Below, piece by piece: positions 8,941 to 18,100 of a stretch of DNA of 36,519 bases. The position numbers and the translations under genes were made by a program. The DNA is from a virus: positions 1 through 36,519 of the IMG/VR virus record IMGVR_UViG_3300009151_000185; one strand, 5' to 3'. A model generated the notes under the pieces. That model was not told where the DNA came from and did not search any database. It worked only from the letters and a program-made list of their open reading frames with translations. How positions within the stretch are numbered: position 1 is the stretch's first letter; every line of letters begins with the position of its first letter.

Positions 8941-9459
8941 ATGGCATTGCCAAATAAAATTTTAGCTGGTTTTTCTGCATCATTTTGGATGCAATCAGGT
9001 GCAACACCAACTTCTTTTACAACTGCGAATCTTTCAGTATGGACAGCGCAAGTTGCAACAATCGTGGGTACAGTTGCTAATGGTACTGGTGCGGCTGGTT
9101 TAGCAGTAAATGTAGAAGCTATTCCTGCTTTTGGTCAAGATGATGCGGTGGCTTCTTTTGCTTTGGCTGGTAGCCGTCAATCTGACAAAATACCTGTCCA
9201 ATCTGCACCAACTTCAATGACGATTACTGCACCTTGGAATCCATCTGATACAGCATTACTTCAATTACGCGCTGATGCTTACAATGGTTTAACAGACAGA
9301 ACATTTGTAGTGGCGGCTTCTGATGCGGCAACTACAATTGCTTATGCTTTCAATGGTCGGGTTTCTCAATTCCAAGTTGATGCCGCACCTAGTGCTGAAG
9401 CAAAATGTACTTTTACCATTCATCCTCGTGGCAATCAATACGGCTGGTCAAATACTTAA
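8941..9459 (+). CDS. Major tail tube protein 2 (paralogue of the preceding gene)
   Basis: A 172-residue paralogue of the preceding tail gene. The central and C-terminal parts are almost identical in protein sequence, while the codons differ at many synonymous sites, so the duplication is old and the protein is under constraint. Divergence concentrates in about residues 10-55, where this copy has an extra Gly/Ala-rich loop (VGTVANGTGAAG). A terminator hairpin follows. It may form a mixed tube with copy 1 or a specialised segment; this is inference. Confidence 0.78.
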   Translation: MALPNKILAGFSASFWMQSGATPTSFTTANLSVWTAQVATIVGTVANGTGAAGLAVNVEAIPAFGQDDAVASFALAGSRQSDKIPVQSAPTSMTITAPWNPSDTALLQLRADAYNGLTDRTFVVAASDAATTIAYAFNGRVSQFQVDAAPSAEAKCTFTIHPRGNQYGWSNT

Positions 9460-9465
9460 CACAAT

Positions 9466-9485
9466 AGCCCTACGGGGCTTTTTTA
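9466..9485 (+). terminator. Rho-independent terminator after the tail tube genes
   Basis: AGCCC (9466-9470), loop TACG, GGGCT (9475-9479), then a run of T to 9485. It is compact and directly follows the stop of tail tube protein 2, consistent with higher expression of head and tube genes than of the downstream tail genes. Confidence 0.82.
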
Positions 9486-9497
9486 ATAGGATAAAAT

Positions 9498-9719
9498 ATG
9501 AATGTAAAATCAAACAATGACTTGTTAGGTTTCTTAATAGCGCAGTCAGGAAGTGGACAAAAAAACTGGTTTGGCTTTGCACAGCAACGCCTTACTGGTA
9601 TCAATTTAGCCCACGAGATTGCGGCTAATCATGCAGATACAATGACACCTGATGAAGTTGTTGAATATGTTGTAAGTTTAAACAACGCAATATACAAACA
9701 TTTGATTAAGGCTGAATGA
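9498..9719 (+). CDS. Hypothetical protein, 73 aa, tail region
   Basis: Not recognised. A 73-residue, mostly helical product (GINLAHEIAANHADTMTPDEVVEYVVSLNNAIYKHLI). It has a good ribosome site (AATAGGATAAAATATG) after the terminator and its stop overlaps the next gene. It is probably a small tail-assembly or regulatory protein, judged only by location. Confidence 0.7.
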   Translation: MNVKSNNDLLGFLIAQSGSGQKNWFGFAQQRLTGINLAHEIAANHADTMTPDEVVEYVVSLNNAIYKHLIKAE

Positions 9720-10261
9720 TGGCAAGCAATTTTGAAATTACTGGATTAAAGGAAACTTTGGCAGTTTTTCAGCAATTACAAAATGAAATTGGGGATAAAC
9801 AAGGTAAAAGTAAAATTTTAATCCCAGCCGTTAAAATGGCTATGAAACCCGTTTTATCTATGGCTAAAAGTTTAGCCCCTTATGATAATTCTGCTGGACA
9901 TCAAGGAGTTCATTTACGCGATACATTATCAATTGTAGGTAGAAAACCAACAAACAAAGATATGAAATCAAAGTATATAAAAAAAACAGATACAGTAATT
10001 GCAATTGTTACAAGTAAAAAAATACCAGCTAAATTGAAAAAAGCTGGGAAAAGCATGAGTAAAGAACAAAGAAAAATTTTTTATCATTCTATGAATCAAC
10101 TTACTGATGGTCGTGCCGCATTTAATGAATTTGGTACAGCTAAAATGGCTGGTAAACCATTTATGCGACCATCAATGGAAACTCAAGCGTCAAATGTAGC
10201 AATCAGTTTAGGTGAAATATTAAAACAAAAGATTGAAAACTATAGGAGTAAGAATTTATGA
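9716..10261 (+). CDS. HK97 gp10-like tail component
   Basis: A 181-residue protein resembling the HK97 gp10 family of minor head-tail/tail components: GLKETLAVFQQLQNEIG at the start, SLAPYDNSAGHQGVHLRDTL in the middle (the conserved P-x-x-x-G-x-LR-D-S/T pattern), and FNEFGTAKMAGKPFMRPS near the C terminus. In most HK97-like phages this gene precedes the tail terminator; here it lies after the two tube genes, an unusual order. Two adjacent ATGs (9716, 9719) are possible starts. Confidence 0.8.
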   Translation: MMASNFEITGLKETLAVFQQLQNEIGDKQGKSKILIPAVKMAMKPVLSMAKSLAPYDNSAGHQGVHLRDTLSIVGRKPTNKDMKSKYIKKTDTVIAIVTSKKIPAKLKKAGKSMSKEQRKIFYHSMNQLTDGRAAFNEFGTAKMAGKPFMRPSMETQASNVAISLGEILKQKIENYRSKNL

Positions 10262-10737
10262 GTAAAATCTCAAACGCATTAGGTGGCAAGTATCAAGAAA
10301 ATCGTTTATCAGTAATGACCCGAACATTTGTATTGGGTGACCATTTATTTAAGGTTCGTGTTCCGTCAGTTGGTGAAATTGAAGCAATTTACAATTACTT
10401 TAAAACTCCCGATACCAATTTAGTTGAAAAAACTTTCAAAGAATTAACTTACGAATTGGTTAAAATCAAAGAAGATAAACCTGATGGCGTAGTCTATGGC
10501 GATAATGACATTGTGGTTGAGGGTCGTTCCATGATGGAAGCCGCCAAAAACAAAGTAGTATTGCAACATAGAATTGTTGAGTATTTTAAATTTTTAATTC
10601 CTGAAGATGGTCAAACATTATCAGATTTAGAATATCAAGATATTGAAGAAGAATTTCCATTGGCTATTCAAATTCAATTAATAGATAAAATTAGCGAAGT
10701 AATTGCCCCTGATTACAAGGCTATTAAGGAAAAGTAG
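10258..10737 (+). CDS. Tail assembly chaperone (gpG-like)
   Basis: A 159-residue protein placed directly before the tape measure, where lambda gpG and its relatives lie. An N-terminal beta part (RTFVLGDHLFKVRVPSVGE) and helical acidic C terminus fit the chaperone pattern. A good ribosome site (TATAGGAGTAAGAATTTATG) precedes it. The next frame opens across its 3' end, so a -1 frameshift near 10728-10734 could add a T-like domain. No strong sequence signature was seen; the call is based mainly on synteny. Confidence 0.72.
   Translation: MSKISNALGGKYQENRLSVMTRTFVLGDHLFKVRVPSVGEIEAIYNYFKTPDTNLVEKTFKELTYELVKIKEDKPDGVVYGDNDIVVEGRSMMEAAKNKVVLQHRIVEYFKFLIPEDGQTLSDLEYQDIEEEFPLAIQIQLIDKISEVIAPDYKAIKEK
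10728..10734 (+). other. Candidate -1 programmed frameshift site (G/GT type)
   Basis: The sequence G GAA AAG lies just before the TAG of the chaperone gene. A -1 slip on the A AAG part (AAG re-pairing on AAA) would continue as VVGSLRTQVKAAM into the next ORF, which is open from 10728 onward and adds about 114 residues. It differs from the lambda heptamer GGGAAAG, so the P-site re-pairing would be imperfect. Support is the conserved gene position and the lack of a good ribosome site for the downstream ATG. Confidence 0.5.
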
Positions 10738-10769
10738 TTGGCTCATTAAGAACGCAAGTAAAAGCGGCA

Positions 10770-11078
10770 ATGATTTTTAATGGGCATACGCAAGAAAGTA
10801 TAAACGCAATGGATGAAGCTACAATGAACGAAATTACAGTCATGTATGCTGATGGTGCATTAGGTAATTATGGAGTGTTACAGACGCTAGGAAGCCTTAC
10901 GGCAGGGGTATTTAATTACTTAAGAGGTGCAAATTCACCGCCTTATGAATTAAAAAGTGTTTTAGGCAATGCTTACGGATATTTATATCCCGAAAAAGAA
11001 GCAAACCCTAATGAAGCGTTATTAACTTTCATGACACAGGCGCAAGGGTTTAATGTAAGCAATTTTAAAAAGGGTTAA
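10770..11078 (+). CDS. Tail assembly chaperone extension (gpT-like)
   Basis: An ORF of 102 codons from its first ATG, but open from 10728 in the same frame. The ATG at 10770 has no clear ribosome site (preceded by AAAAGCGGCA), so I think it is mainly made as the C-terminal part of a frameshifted chaperone, like lambda gpGT, recruiting tube subunits to the tape measure. The content is mixed helical (ESINAMDEATMNEITVMYAD). It ends 2 bp before the tape measure start. Confidence 0.65.
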   Translation: MIFNGHTQESINAMDEATMNEITVMYADGALGNYGVLQTLGSLTAGVFNYLRGANSPPYELKSVLGNAYGYLYPEKEANPNEALLTFMTQAQGFNVSNFKKG

Positions 11079-11080
11079 TC

Positions 11081-13411
11081 ATGTCAATTGTATCAAGATT
11101 AGGTGTTGTTTTAGGCTTAGATTCTGCCGAGTTCAATAAAGGCTTGGGTCTAGCTGAATCTAAACTTGGTTCATTTGGCGCATCAAGCCTTGCATCAAAA
11201 TTATCACTTGCGGCAGTAGGGGCGGCTTTCGTTTCTACTGCTGTTAGTGCTTTCCAATTTGCAGACAAAATAAATGATATAGCACAATCAACCGAAATGA
11301 CCGCAGGAAAAGTGCTGGCATTTTCTCAAGCATTGGCTTTAAATGGCGTTCATAGCGAAGCCGCAACTAAGATGATTTCATCATTTTCAGTTAAAGTTGA
11401 AGAAGCGGCATCAGGAAGTGATAAAGGTCGTGCAAATTTTGCAAAGATGGGCATTACTTTAAAAGATATTGCCACTTTAGATTCAGCATCATTGATGGAA
11501 AAAACCTTAAAAGGGTTAAGCGCAATTGAAGACCCTATTACCCGAAATGCTTTGGCGTTTCAATTATTAGGTAAAGCGGCTAAAGGATTAGATTTAAACG
11601 GTGCTTATGATGAATTTATGCGCCAAAAAGATAAAAATAAAGATGTAGATAAAGCCTTTTCTGATACTGGTGATGCCATAGATAACATTGACAAATTATC
11701 TATAAGAATGAAAACTAATTTTGCGACAAACATGGGTGGCGCATTTAAAGAAGTTACGATTTGGGCAACTGAATTATTTGATTGGCTTGAAAAAGTAAAA
11801 ATATCATTATTAAGCATAAATGATTTAGGTAAAAACACAGGTATTGAAAAGTATATCAATCATGCCAATGACAAAAATAATTTTTTTGCATTAGGGGCAA
11901 ATACAGGAATTGATGGAACTAAATATCAAAGCGCAAATTATGGTCAAAATACAAGCGTTGGCGCAAAAATGGGAACGCCTAATAAAGCCAACACAAATAG
12001 AACTATTGAGTTAGGTGAAAAAGCAAAAGCACTAGCCGAAGAAGAAAAAAAGAAAGCGATTAAACAATCCGAAGAATTAGAAAAACAAGTAAAAAGTTAT
12101 GAGCAACAAACAGTTGCCGCTGGTCGTACTTTAACTGAAGTTGAAAAACTTACATTAGAGTTTGAAAAGACAGGTAAATTTGACACTATTAAAGAGGGCG
12201 CAAACAAACAACGCTTAATTGATGCCGCCAAAGAATTAGATTTAGCACATGATTTAGTTAAATCTAGGGAAACAGAACTTAAATACGCCAATGAAAAACG
12301 AACCATTATTAATGCAACTAATGATGTTGGCATTGCAACTGAACGCTTAACATTAGAAGCATCTTTGGCAAATGAAACAGATGCAATTAAAACCGCAAAA
12401 TTAGAACAATTTGATATTACCCAAAACATTTTAAAAATGGAAAGGGATATGAGTGTTGCTGTATTAAATACAGCACAAGGTCAAACAATTGTAACTAATG
12501 CAGAACAAGCCCAAGCAGATGCAATGAAAGCACGAGCCACACTAGTTGCGGCAACTAAAGCAAAATCATTGCAAGATGAAATTGATGCGGTAAATGTTTC
12601 AGCCGAAAGATTTAGGTTGGAAATGGGAATGGCTGGGGCATCAGATACGCAAGTTAAAAAGGCTTTAGAACTATTTGATTTGAAACAAAAAATGTTGGAT
12701 ATGGCAAAAAATGGTAATACTGAAGCCCAAATAATAGCCTATCATGATGCAAGAATTGCCGCCATTGATGCTGAAGAAGCTAATACAAGGGCGCAAAATA
12801 CATTCCAAGCTGGTTGGGAAAAGGCTTACAACAACACAATGGAAGCCGCCAAAGATTCAGCTACATTGGGCGCACAGGCATTTAGTTCAATGGCTGACAG
12901 TATGAATGGCGCACTTGATAATTTTGTAAGCACAGGTAAATTATCATTTTCAGATTTAGCCAGTTCAATTATTAAAGACTTAATTAAAATTCAGTTAAAA
13001 GCACAGGCATCAAGTATATTTAGCAGTTTACTTGGTAACATAGGCGGATTGTTTGGAAATGGCGGAGTTTCTGCTGATGCTGGGGCTTATTCAATTGACC
13101 AAAACCCATATTTAAATTGGACAGGGGCGGCAAGGGCTGGCGGTGGTGAAGTCGGTTCTAATACATCATATTTAGTTGGGGAAAAAGGTGCGGAAATGTT
13201 TGTTCCTCGTACTGCTGGAACAATTATCCCAAATAATGCTTTAGGCGGATTAGGCGGTAGCAATCAACCACAAACAGTTTATAATGGCACGGTAATACAA
13301 AATATGAGTGCCATAGATACGCAAAGTGGATTGCAATTTTTAGCAAAAAATAAAACAGCTATATTTGCCGCGAATCAATCAGCCCAACGCAGTCTGCCAC
13401 AATCAAGGTAA
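11081..13411 (+). CDS. Tape measure protein
   Basis: A 776-residue tail length ruler. The start (SRLGVVLGLDSAEFNKGLGLAESKL) is a classic tape-measure N terminus, followed by an Ala-rich hydrophobic stretch (about 43-60), a long charged helical middle (about 300-590), and a lambda gpH-like C-terminal region with FSDLASSIIKDLIKIQLKAQ and YLVGEKGAEMFVPRTAGTII. Using about 1.5 Angstrom per residue, as known for the family, the tail would be about 115 nm. It is the longest gene in the tail assembly block before the tip protein. Confidence 0.93.
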   Translation: MSIVSRLGVVLGLDSAEFNKGLGLAESKLGSFGASSLASKLSLAAVGAAFVSTAVSAFQFADKINDIAQSTEMTAGKVLAFSQALALNGVHSEAATKMISSFSVKVEEAASGSDKGRANFAKMGITLKDIATLDSASLMEKTLKGLSAIEDPITRNALAFQLLGKAAKGLDLNGAYDEFMRQKDKNKDVDKAFSDTGDAIDNIDKLSIRMKTNFATNMGGAFKEVTIWATELFDWLEKVKISLLSINDLGKNTGIEKYINHANDKNNFFALGANTGIDGTKYQSANYGQNTSVGAKMGTPNKANTNRTIELGEKAKALAEEEKKKAIKQSEELEKQVKSYEQQTVAAGRTLTEVEKLTLEFEKTGKFDTIKEGANKQRLIDAAKELDLAHDLVKSRETELKYANEKRTIINATNDVGIATERLTLEASLANETDAIKTAKLEQFDITQNILKMERDMSVAVLNTAQGQTIVTNAEQAQADAMKARATLVAATKAKSLQDEIDAVNVSAERFRLEMGMAGASDTQVKKALELFDLKQKMLDMAKNGNTEAQIIAYHDARIAAIDAEEANTRAQNTFQAGWEKAYNNTMEAAKDSATLGAQAFSSMADSMNGALDNFVSTGKLSFSDLASSIIKDLIKIQLKAQASSIFSSLLGNIGGLFGNGGVSADAGAYSIDQNPYLNWTGAARAGGGEVGSNTSYLVGEKGAEMFVPRTAGTIIPNNALGGLGGSNQPQTVYNGTVIQNMSAIDTQSGLQFLAKNKTAIFAANQSAQRSLPQSR

Positions 13412-13416
13412 ATGAT

Positions 13417-14097
13417 ATGCCATTAAATACAATACTTGCAGTATCAGAATCAGTTGGAATAAATGACCAAAGATTTGTTGGGCAGATGGTCAGTCGCAAT
13501 CAAAGAATCAGCACTTCTGAAATTCTAACAGTTCAACCCTTTGGCTTTGAGATGAAGCCAATGCAATATCTTCAATACAGCACAAATAGAACTTTGCTTA
13601 GTGCATTGCGTGAAGCAGATAAGGCAACCGAACAATATTTAAATTTTGGTTCTACTAATTGGGTTAATTATATTGCTTATCAAGGAGGGCTTACAAGCGC
13701 ACAAATAGGCAGTTGCCTATGGCAAACATCAAGCGCAAATAAAACGCTAGTGTTAGGGGCTTTGCCGTCAGTCGCAAGTACCACATATATAGTTAGAACT
13801 GGTGATTTTTGCCAAGTTGGGCGTTATTCATATATAGCCACAGCAGATGTTCAAAGAGGAAGTGGAACAACTGTTAATATTCCAGTTCATAGAAACTTAA
13901 TTGCAACATTAACTTCAACAGTTCAATGCGTAATTGGTCAATATGGTACAACAATTGCATTAGGTAGCGGAACATTTACAGGCGTTACTTTTTGCGTAAT
14001 TCTTAGAGATTATCCAACTTATACTTTAGTTCCTATGACCAATGATTCATTTATTGCTTGGACAGGCACATTTAAAGCGTTTGAGGCTGTTTTATAA
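13417..14097 (+). CDS. Minor tail protein, distal (gpM-like position)
   Basis: A 226-residue protein after the tape measure, where distal tail/minor tail proteins such as lambda gpM lie. The N-terminal half (ERISTSEILTV-like region RISTSEILTVQPFGFEM, and YSTNRTLLSALREADKATEQYL) looks partly helical, the second half beta-rich. I recognise no specific domain. Its stop overlaps the next gene start (TAATG), so the two are probably made in equal amounts. Confidence 0.6.
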   Translation: MPLNTILAVSESVGINDQRFVGQMVSRNQRISTSEILTVQPFGFEMKPMQYLQYSTNRTLLSALREADKATEQYLNFGSTNWVNYIAYQGGLTSAQIGSCLWQTSSANKTLVLGALPSVASTTYIVRTGDFCQVGRYSYIATADVQRGSGTTVNIPVHRNLIATLTSTVQCVIGQYGTTIALGSGTFTGVTFCVILRDYPTYTLVPMTNDSFIAWTGTFKAFEAVL

Positions 14098-14714
14098 TGC
14101 AAGTGATAGCACCAGTAGTAGGCACAAATAATATACGCCTAGCGGACTTTATACGAGTTACAACGATAGTGGCTGGCGTAACAACTATATACCAATTTTC
14201 AACTTGCCCTTATGTCATTACTGTTTCAGCAGTTTCAGCAACTCCTTTCAATGGATTAAGCCAATTGGTTAAAGTTGGTGATGTTCAACGAGATATTAAA
14301 TCCACAGCAAATGAAACTTCAGTTACTTTAATTGGGTTAGATACAGCATTACTTGGTTGGGTATTAGGGCAGAATTTAAAGGGTTCAAAAATTGAAATGT
14401 GGCATGGTTTTTTTGATACTAATAATGCTTTAATTACTACTGGCGGTACTGGTGGGCTTTATAAGTTTTTTACTGGTTATATCAACGCATTTTCTATTTC
14501 AGAACAATGGATGGAAGAAGCTAGGCAATTTATTGGTACAATTAGTGTTAGTGCCGCAAGCATACAAATCATTCTGCAAAACAGAACGGCTGGAAGATAT
14601 ACAAATGACAATGCTTGGCAGTTCTTTAATGCTGGCGATACATCAATGAATCGGGTTAATTTTGTTGAAACAATAAACTACCAATTTGGAAAAGATGCCC
14701 CTGCTGGCTCTTAA
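14097..14714 (+). CDS. Minor tail / baseplate hub protein (gpL- or DUF2163-like)
   Basis: A 205-residue protein, probably a distal tail or hub component at the tip. Features include an N-terminal beta domain (TTIYQFSTCPYVITV), a central segment (LLGWVLGQNLKGSKIEMWHGFFD) and a C-terminal TNDNAWQFFNAGDTSMNRV, a type of ending common in phage gpL-like proteins. A role next to the J-like tip protein fits the gene order. The family assignment is tentative. Confidence 0.6.
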   Translation: MQVIAPVVGTNNIRLADFIRVTTIVAGVTTIYQFSTCPYVITVSAVSATPFNGLSQLVKVGDVQRDIKSTANETSVTLIGLDTALLGWVLGQNLKGSKIEMWHGFFDTNNALITTGGTGGLYKFFTGYINAFSISEQWMEEARQFIGTISVSAASIQIILQNRTAGRYTNDNAWQFFNAGDTSMNRVNFVETINYQFGKDAPAGS

Positions 14715-14716
14715 AT

Positions 14717-15175
14717 ATGACAATACAATATACGACAGCACGAGTTTCAGATTGTTTTGATGAAGTTCTAACATTATTAGATGAACATTATCAAGAATTA
14801 TCAGTAACTAAGCATTACAAATTAAACCCTTATTATGATGTATATAAGGAAAATGAAAAGAATGGAAAATGCCGAGTAATTTTATGTAAAAACGATAATG
14901 AAATTATTGGGTATATTGTATTTTTTATTGATGTAAATTTGCACTATAAAGATTGTTTGTTGGCTACTGAAGATATTTATTATTTAAAACCTGAATATCG
15001 CAAAGGCAGAACAGGAATCAAAATGTTTAAATTTGCGGAAGAATATCTAAAATCATTAGGTGTTAATATGATTAAATATTCTACAAAGGTTCATTCTGAT
15101 AATTCTAAATTATTTGAATATCTTGGTTGTTCGTTTACAGAAAAAGTCTATATTAAAACAATAAAGGAATTATAA
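14717..15175 (+). CDS. GNAT-family N-acetyltransferase in the tail tip operon
   Basis: A 152-residue protein with the GNAT fold pattern: an N-terminal strand and helix (TTARVSDCFDEVLTLLDEHY), beta-4 strand with EIIGYIVFF, and the acetyl-CoA loop YLKPEYRKGRTGIKMFKFAE (about residues 89-108), a variant of the R/Q-x-x-G-x-G/A motif A. Substrate is unknown. It lies exactly between the gpL-like and J-like genes, where lambda has K and I, with 1-2 bp spacing, so it is co-expressed with late tail genes. It might modify a virion or host protein. Confidence 0.82.
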   Translation: MTIQYTTARVSDCFDEVLTLLDEHYQELSVTKHYKLNPYYDVYKENEKNGKCRVILCKNDNEIIGYIVFFIDVNLHYKDCLLATEDIYYLKPEYRKGRTGIKMFKFAEEYLKSLGVNMIKYSTKVHSDNSKLFEYLGCSFTEKVYIKTIKEL

Positions 15176-18100
15176 ATGGGCGTTTCATTAGTAGCATTTG
15201 CATTTTCAGCCGCGGCAACAGAAACTTGGGTAATGGTTGCTGGCTTTGCGCTGAATATGGTTGCCTCTATGATTATATCCAAAATATTTGCGCCCGATAC
15301 TCCAAGTTCTAGCGGTTCGGCACAGCCAAATCCCGGCAATCGCCAACAATTAGCCCCTGCTGGTGATAACAAATTACCAATTGTTTATGGTTCTGCTTAT
15401 GTTGGTGGCGTGGTTGTTGATTTAACCATTTCAAATAATAATCAAGATTTATATTGGGTGTTTGCATTAAGTGAAGTAACTAATAGCGAAAATGGAAATA
15501 CGCCTGATGTATTTACTTTTGGTGATGTTTATTGGGGTGGTAAAAAAGTTATATTTGGAACTGACCAAGCTGTTACTGGTTTAATGGATGAAAGCACAGG
15601 ATTAGTTCAAGATATAACTGGCTACATGGATATATGGTTATATAGGAACGGCTCATATACGCCAACAAATAGCACGACAAACGCCATTAATGTTATGCAA
15701 ACTGCTGGATTAGTATATACATGGGATAGTTCTAAATTAATGAGTAATTGCGCCTTTGCAATTATTCATATTAAATACAGTCAATCAAGAAACTTAGTTG
15801 GATTAGGTCAAACAAGATTTCAAGTAATTAATCCTCGCAATTCTGCTGGCGATTGTATTAAGGATTATTTAACTAGCGATAGATATGGCGCGGCTATTGA
15901 TATTGCTAATGTTGATACTGCAAGCATGACTGCATTAAATACCTATTCTAATGCTTCATTTACTTATACTAATTATAGTGGTGGCACATCTACTCAATCT
16001 AGGTTTAAATTTAACGGTTCATTAGATACAAATACAAAGATAATGGTAAACATTCAAAACATGGCTGATTGTTGCGACTGTTTAGTTCGTTATTCTGAAA
16101 TAAATTCATTGTGGGGCGTTATAGTTCAAACGCCAACTAATACAGTTTCAATGGATATAAATGATAGCAATATGGTTTCAGCTTTAACTGTTACACCAAT
16201 TGATTTATCAAACTCATTTAATATTATTGAAGTTAAATTTCCTGATGGTTCAGCTAAAGACAGTTTTAATTCTGCCACTTTTGATTTGGCAGTTATTAAT
16301 CCATCTTTATTATTCCCAAATGAACCAGTAAACAAACAATCAGTTAATCTTTATTTATGTAATAACAATGTTCAAGCGCAATATACAGCCAATAGATTTT
16401 TAGAAGCCGCGCGTGAAGATTTACAAATGACGGTTGATATTGATTACACAGGACTTCAGTTAGATGCTGGCGATATTGTTACAGTTACTAATGCAAATTA
16501 TGGTTGGGTTGCAAAACAATTCAGAATAGGTAAAGTTACACAAAAATTTAGTGATAGCGGTCAAGTTGTTGCTGGATTAAGTTTAATGGAATTTAATGGT
16601 GCTGTTTATGATGATGCAAGCATTGTTCAATTTACTCCTGCACCTAATACTGGTATTGGAAGTCCTGTAACCTTTGGTGTAGTTCCAGCACCTACTATTG
16701 ATAGTTTTTATCCATCTGCAACTAATCCATCATTTAGTGTTCATGTAACAACATCAAGCGCAGGAATAACACAATATGCAGAAGTTTATTATTCTGCTTA
16801 TCAATACCCTACGACAGCGCAATTAATATTTGCTGGCACTACTGAAATTCAAGCAAATGGAAGTCCTTATAGCACAAATGTTTTAATGCCAGCCGTTACG
16901 CTATTTAATATTCCTGCTGGTAATTGGTACTTCTTCAGCAGAATGGTTAATAGCCTTGCAGACAGTTCTTATTCATTAGCATCAACTATTGTAAATTGGC
17001 GACCAACTATATTTCAATATGGCTATCAATATATGAGTATTGCCTATGCCGATACAATTACAGGAACAGGATTTAATTTATCCCCTACAAATAAATCATA
17101 TTTTGGTTTATGCAATCAAGCGTCACAAACAGTTTCAACAACTGCTTCAGACTATAAATGGTATTTAGCCGACCCATTATTTGGAACTAACAAATATTTG
17201 GTTTTTGTTAATTATGGGAATAGAAGATTTGGCTTTGATACTGACTTTGCGGCTTATGCGGCTGGAACGGCAACATTCGTTCCAACAACTATTGCACAAT
17301 TTGACCCTAGAATTTGGTCTGCATTACCTAATGGAACAAACATAATTGATTTAGACCATTCAACAGGGCAAGTTACTCAAACTGGTACTTCATCTTCTTT
17401 TGTTGCTAATGGTTTAATTCAAACAACTAACACTTCAGATGGTCAATTAATTGCACAACTTTATCCAATGTTTAACTTTGCTGGTGGTACTTCTTCGGGT
17501 TCAGCGGCAACTATTACTATTGATAACTTTGGGCGTGTAATTGGATTTACAACACCTGATGATTTTTATTTTAGCGCACAATATTTTACCGCAACAAGTG
17601 GACAAACTTTATTCACTCCTACGGCTAGGGTATCAGGTTATATTGCTGGTCAAGATTTGATATTTAAAAATGGATTGCTATTAGATACAAGCGAATATTC
17701 AGAAACAATAACTACATTTACATTAAGTGTAGGCGCAACAACTGGTGATATTATTACTTGCCTATCAATGAGAGCAGTTTCAACTTCTGCTTATTATGAA
17801 CCATTATCATTAGTTGTTTCATCTACTGCAACCAATACAGCAATTTGGACTTCATCTCAAATGCCTTATCAGTTAATTAATGTAGGTGATGTTATTACTT
17901 TTGCTAATACAGGAACTCCAACTGGATATACAGTAACAGGCGTAAATTATACAACGCGCACCGTTACATTCTCAACCACAGTTACCGCAGTAAGCGCAGG
18001 GGCTTTATTTTATAGATTAAGGGCTAGTGGTGCTTCCTACCCAGTATTTAGCCGTTGGTCGTTTGATTTAGTTAGTTCAGGCTCATATACTCCGACAACA

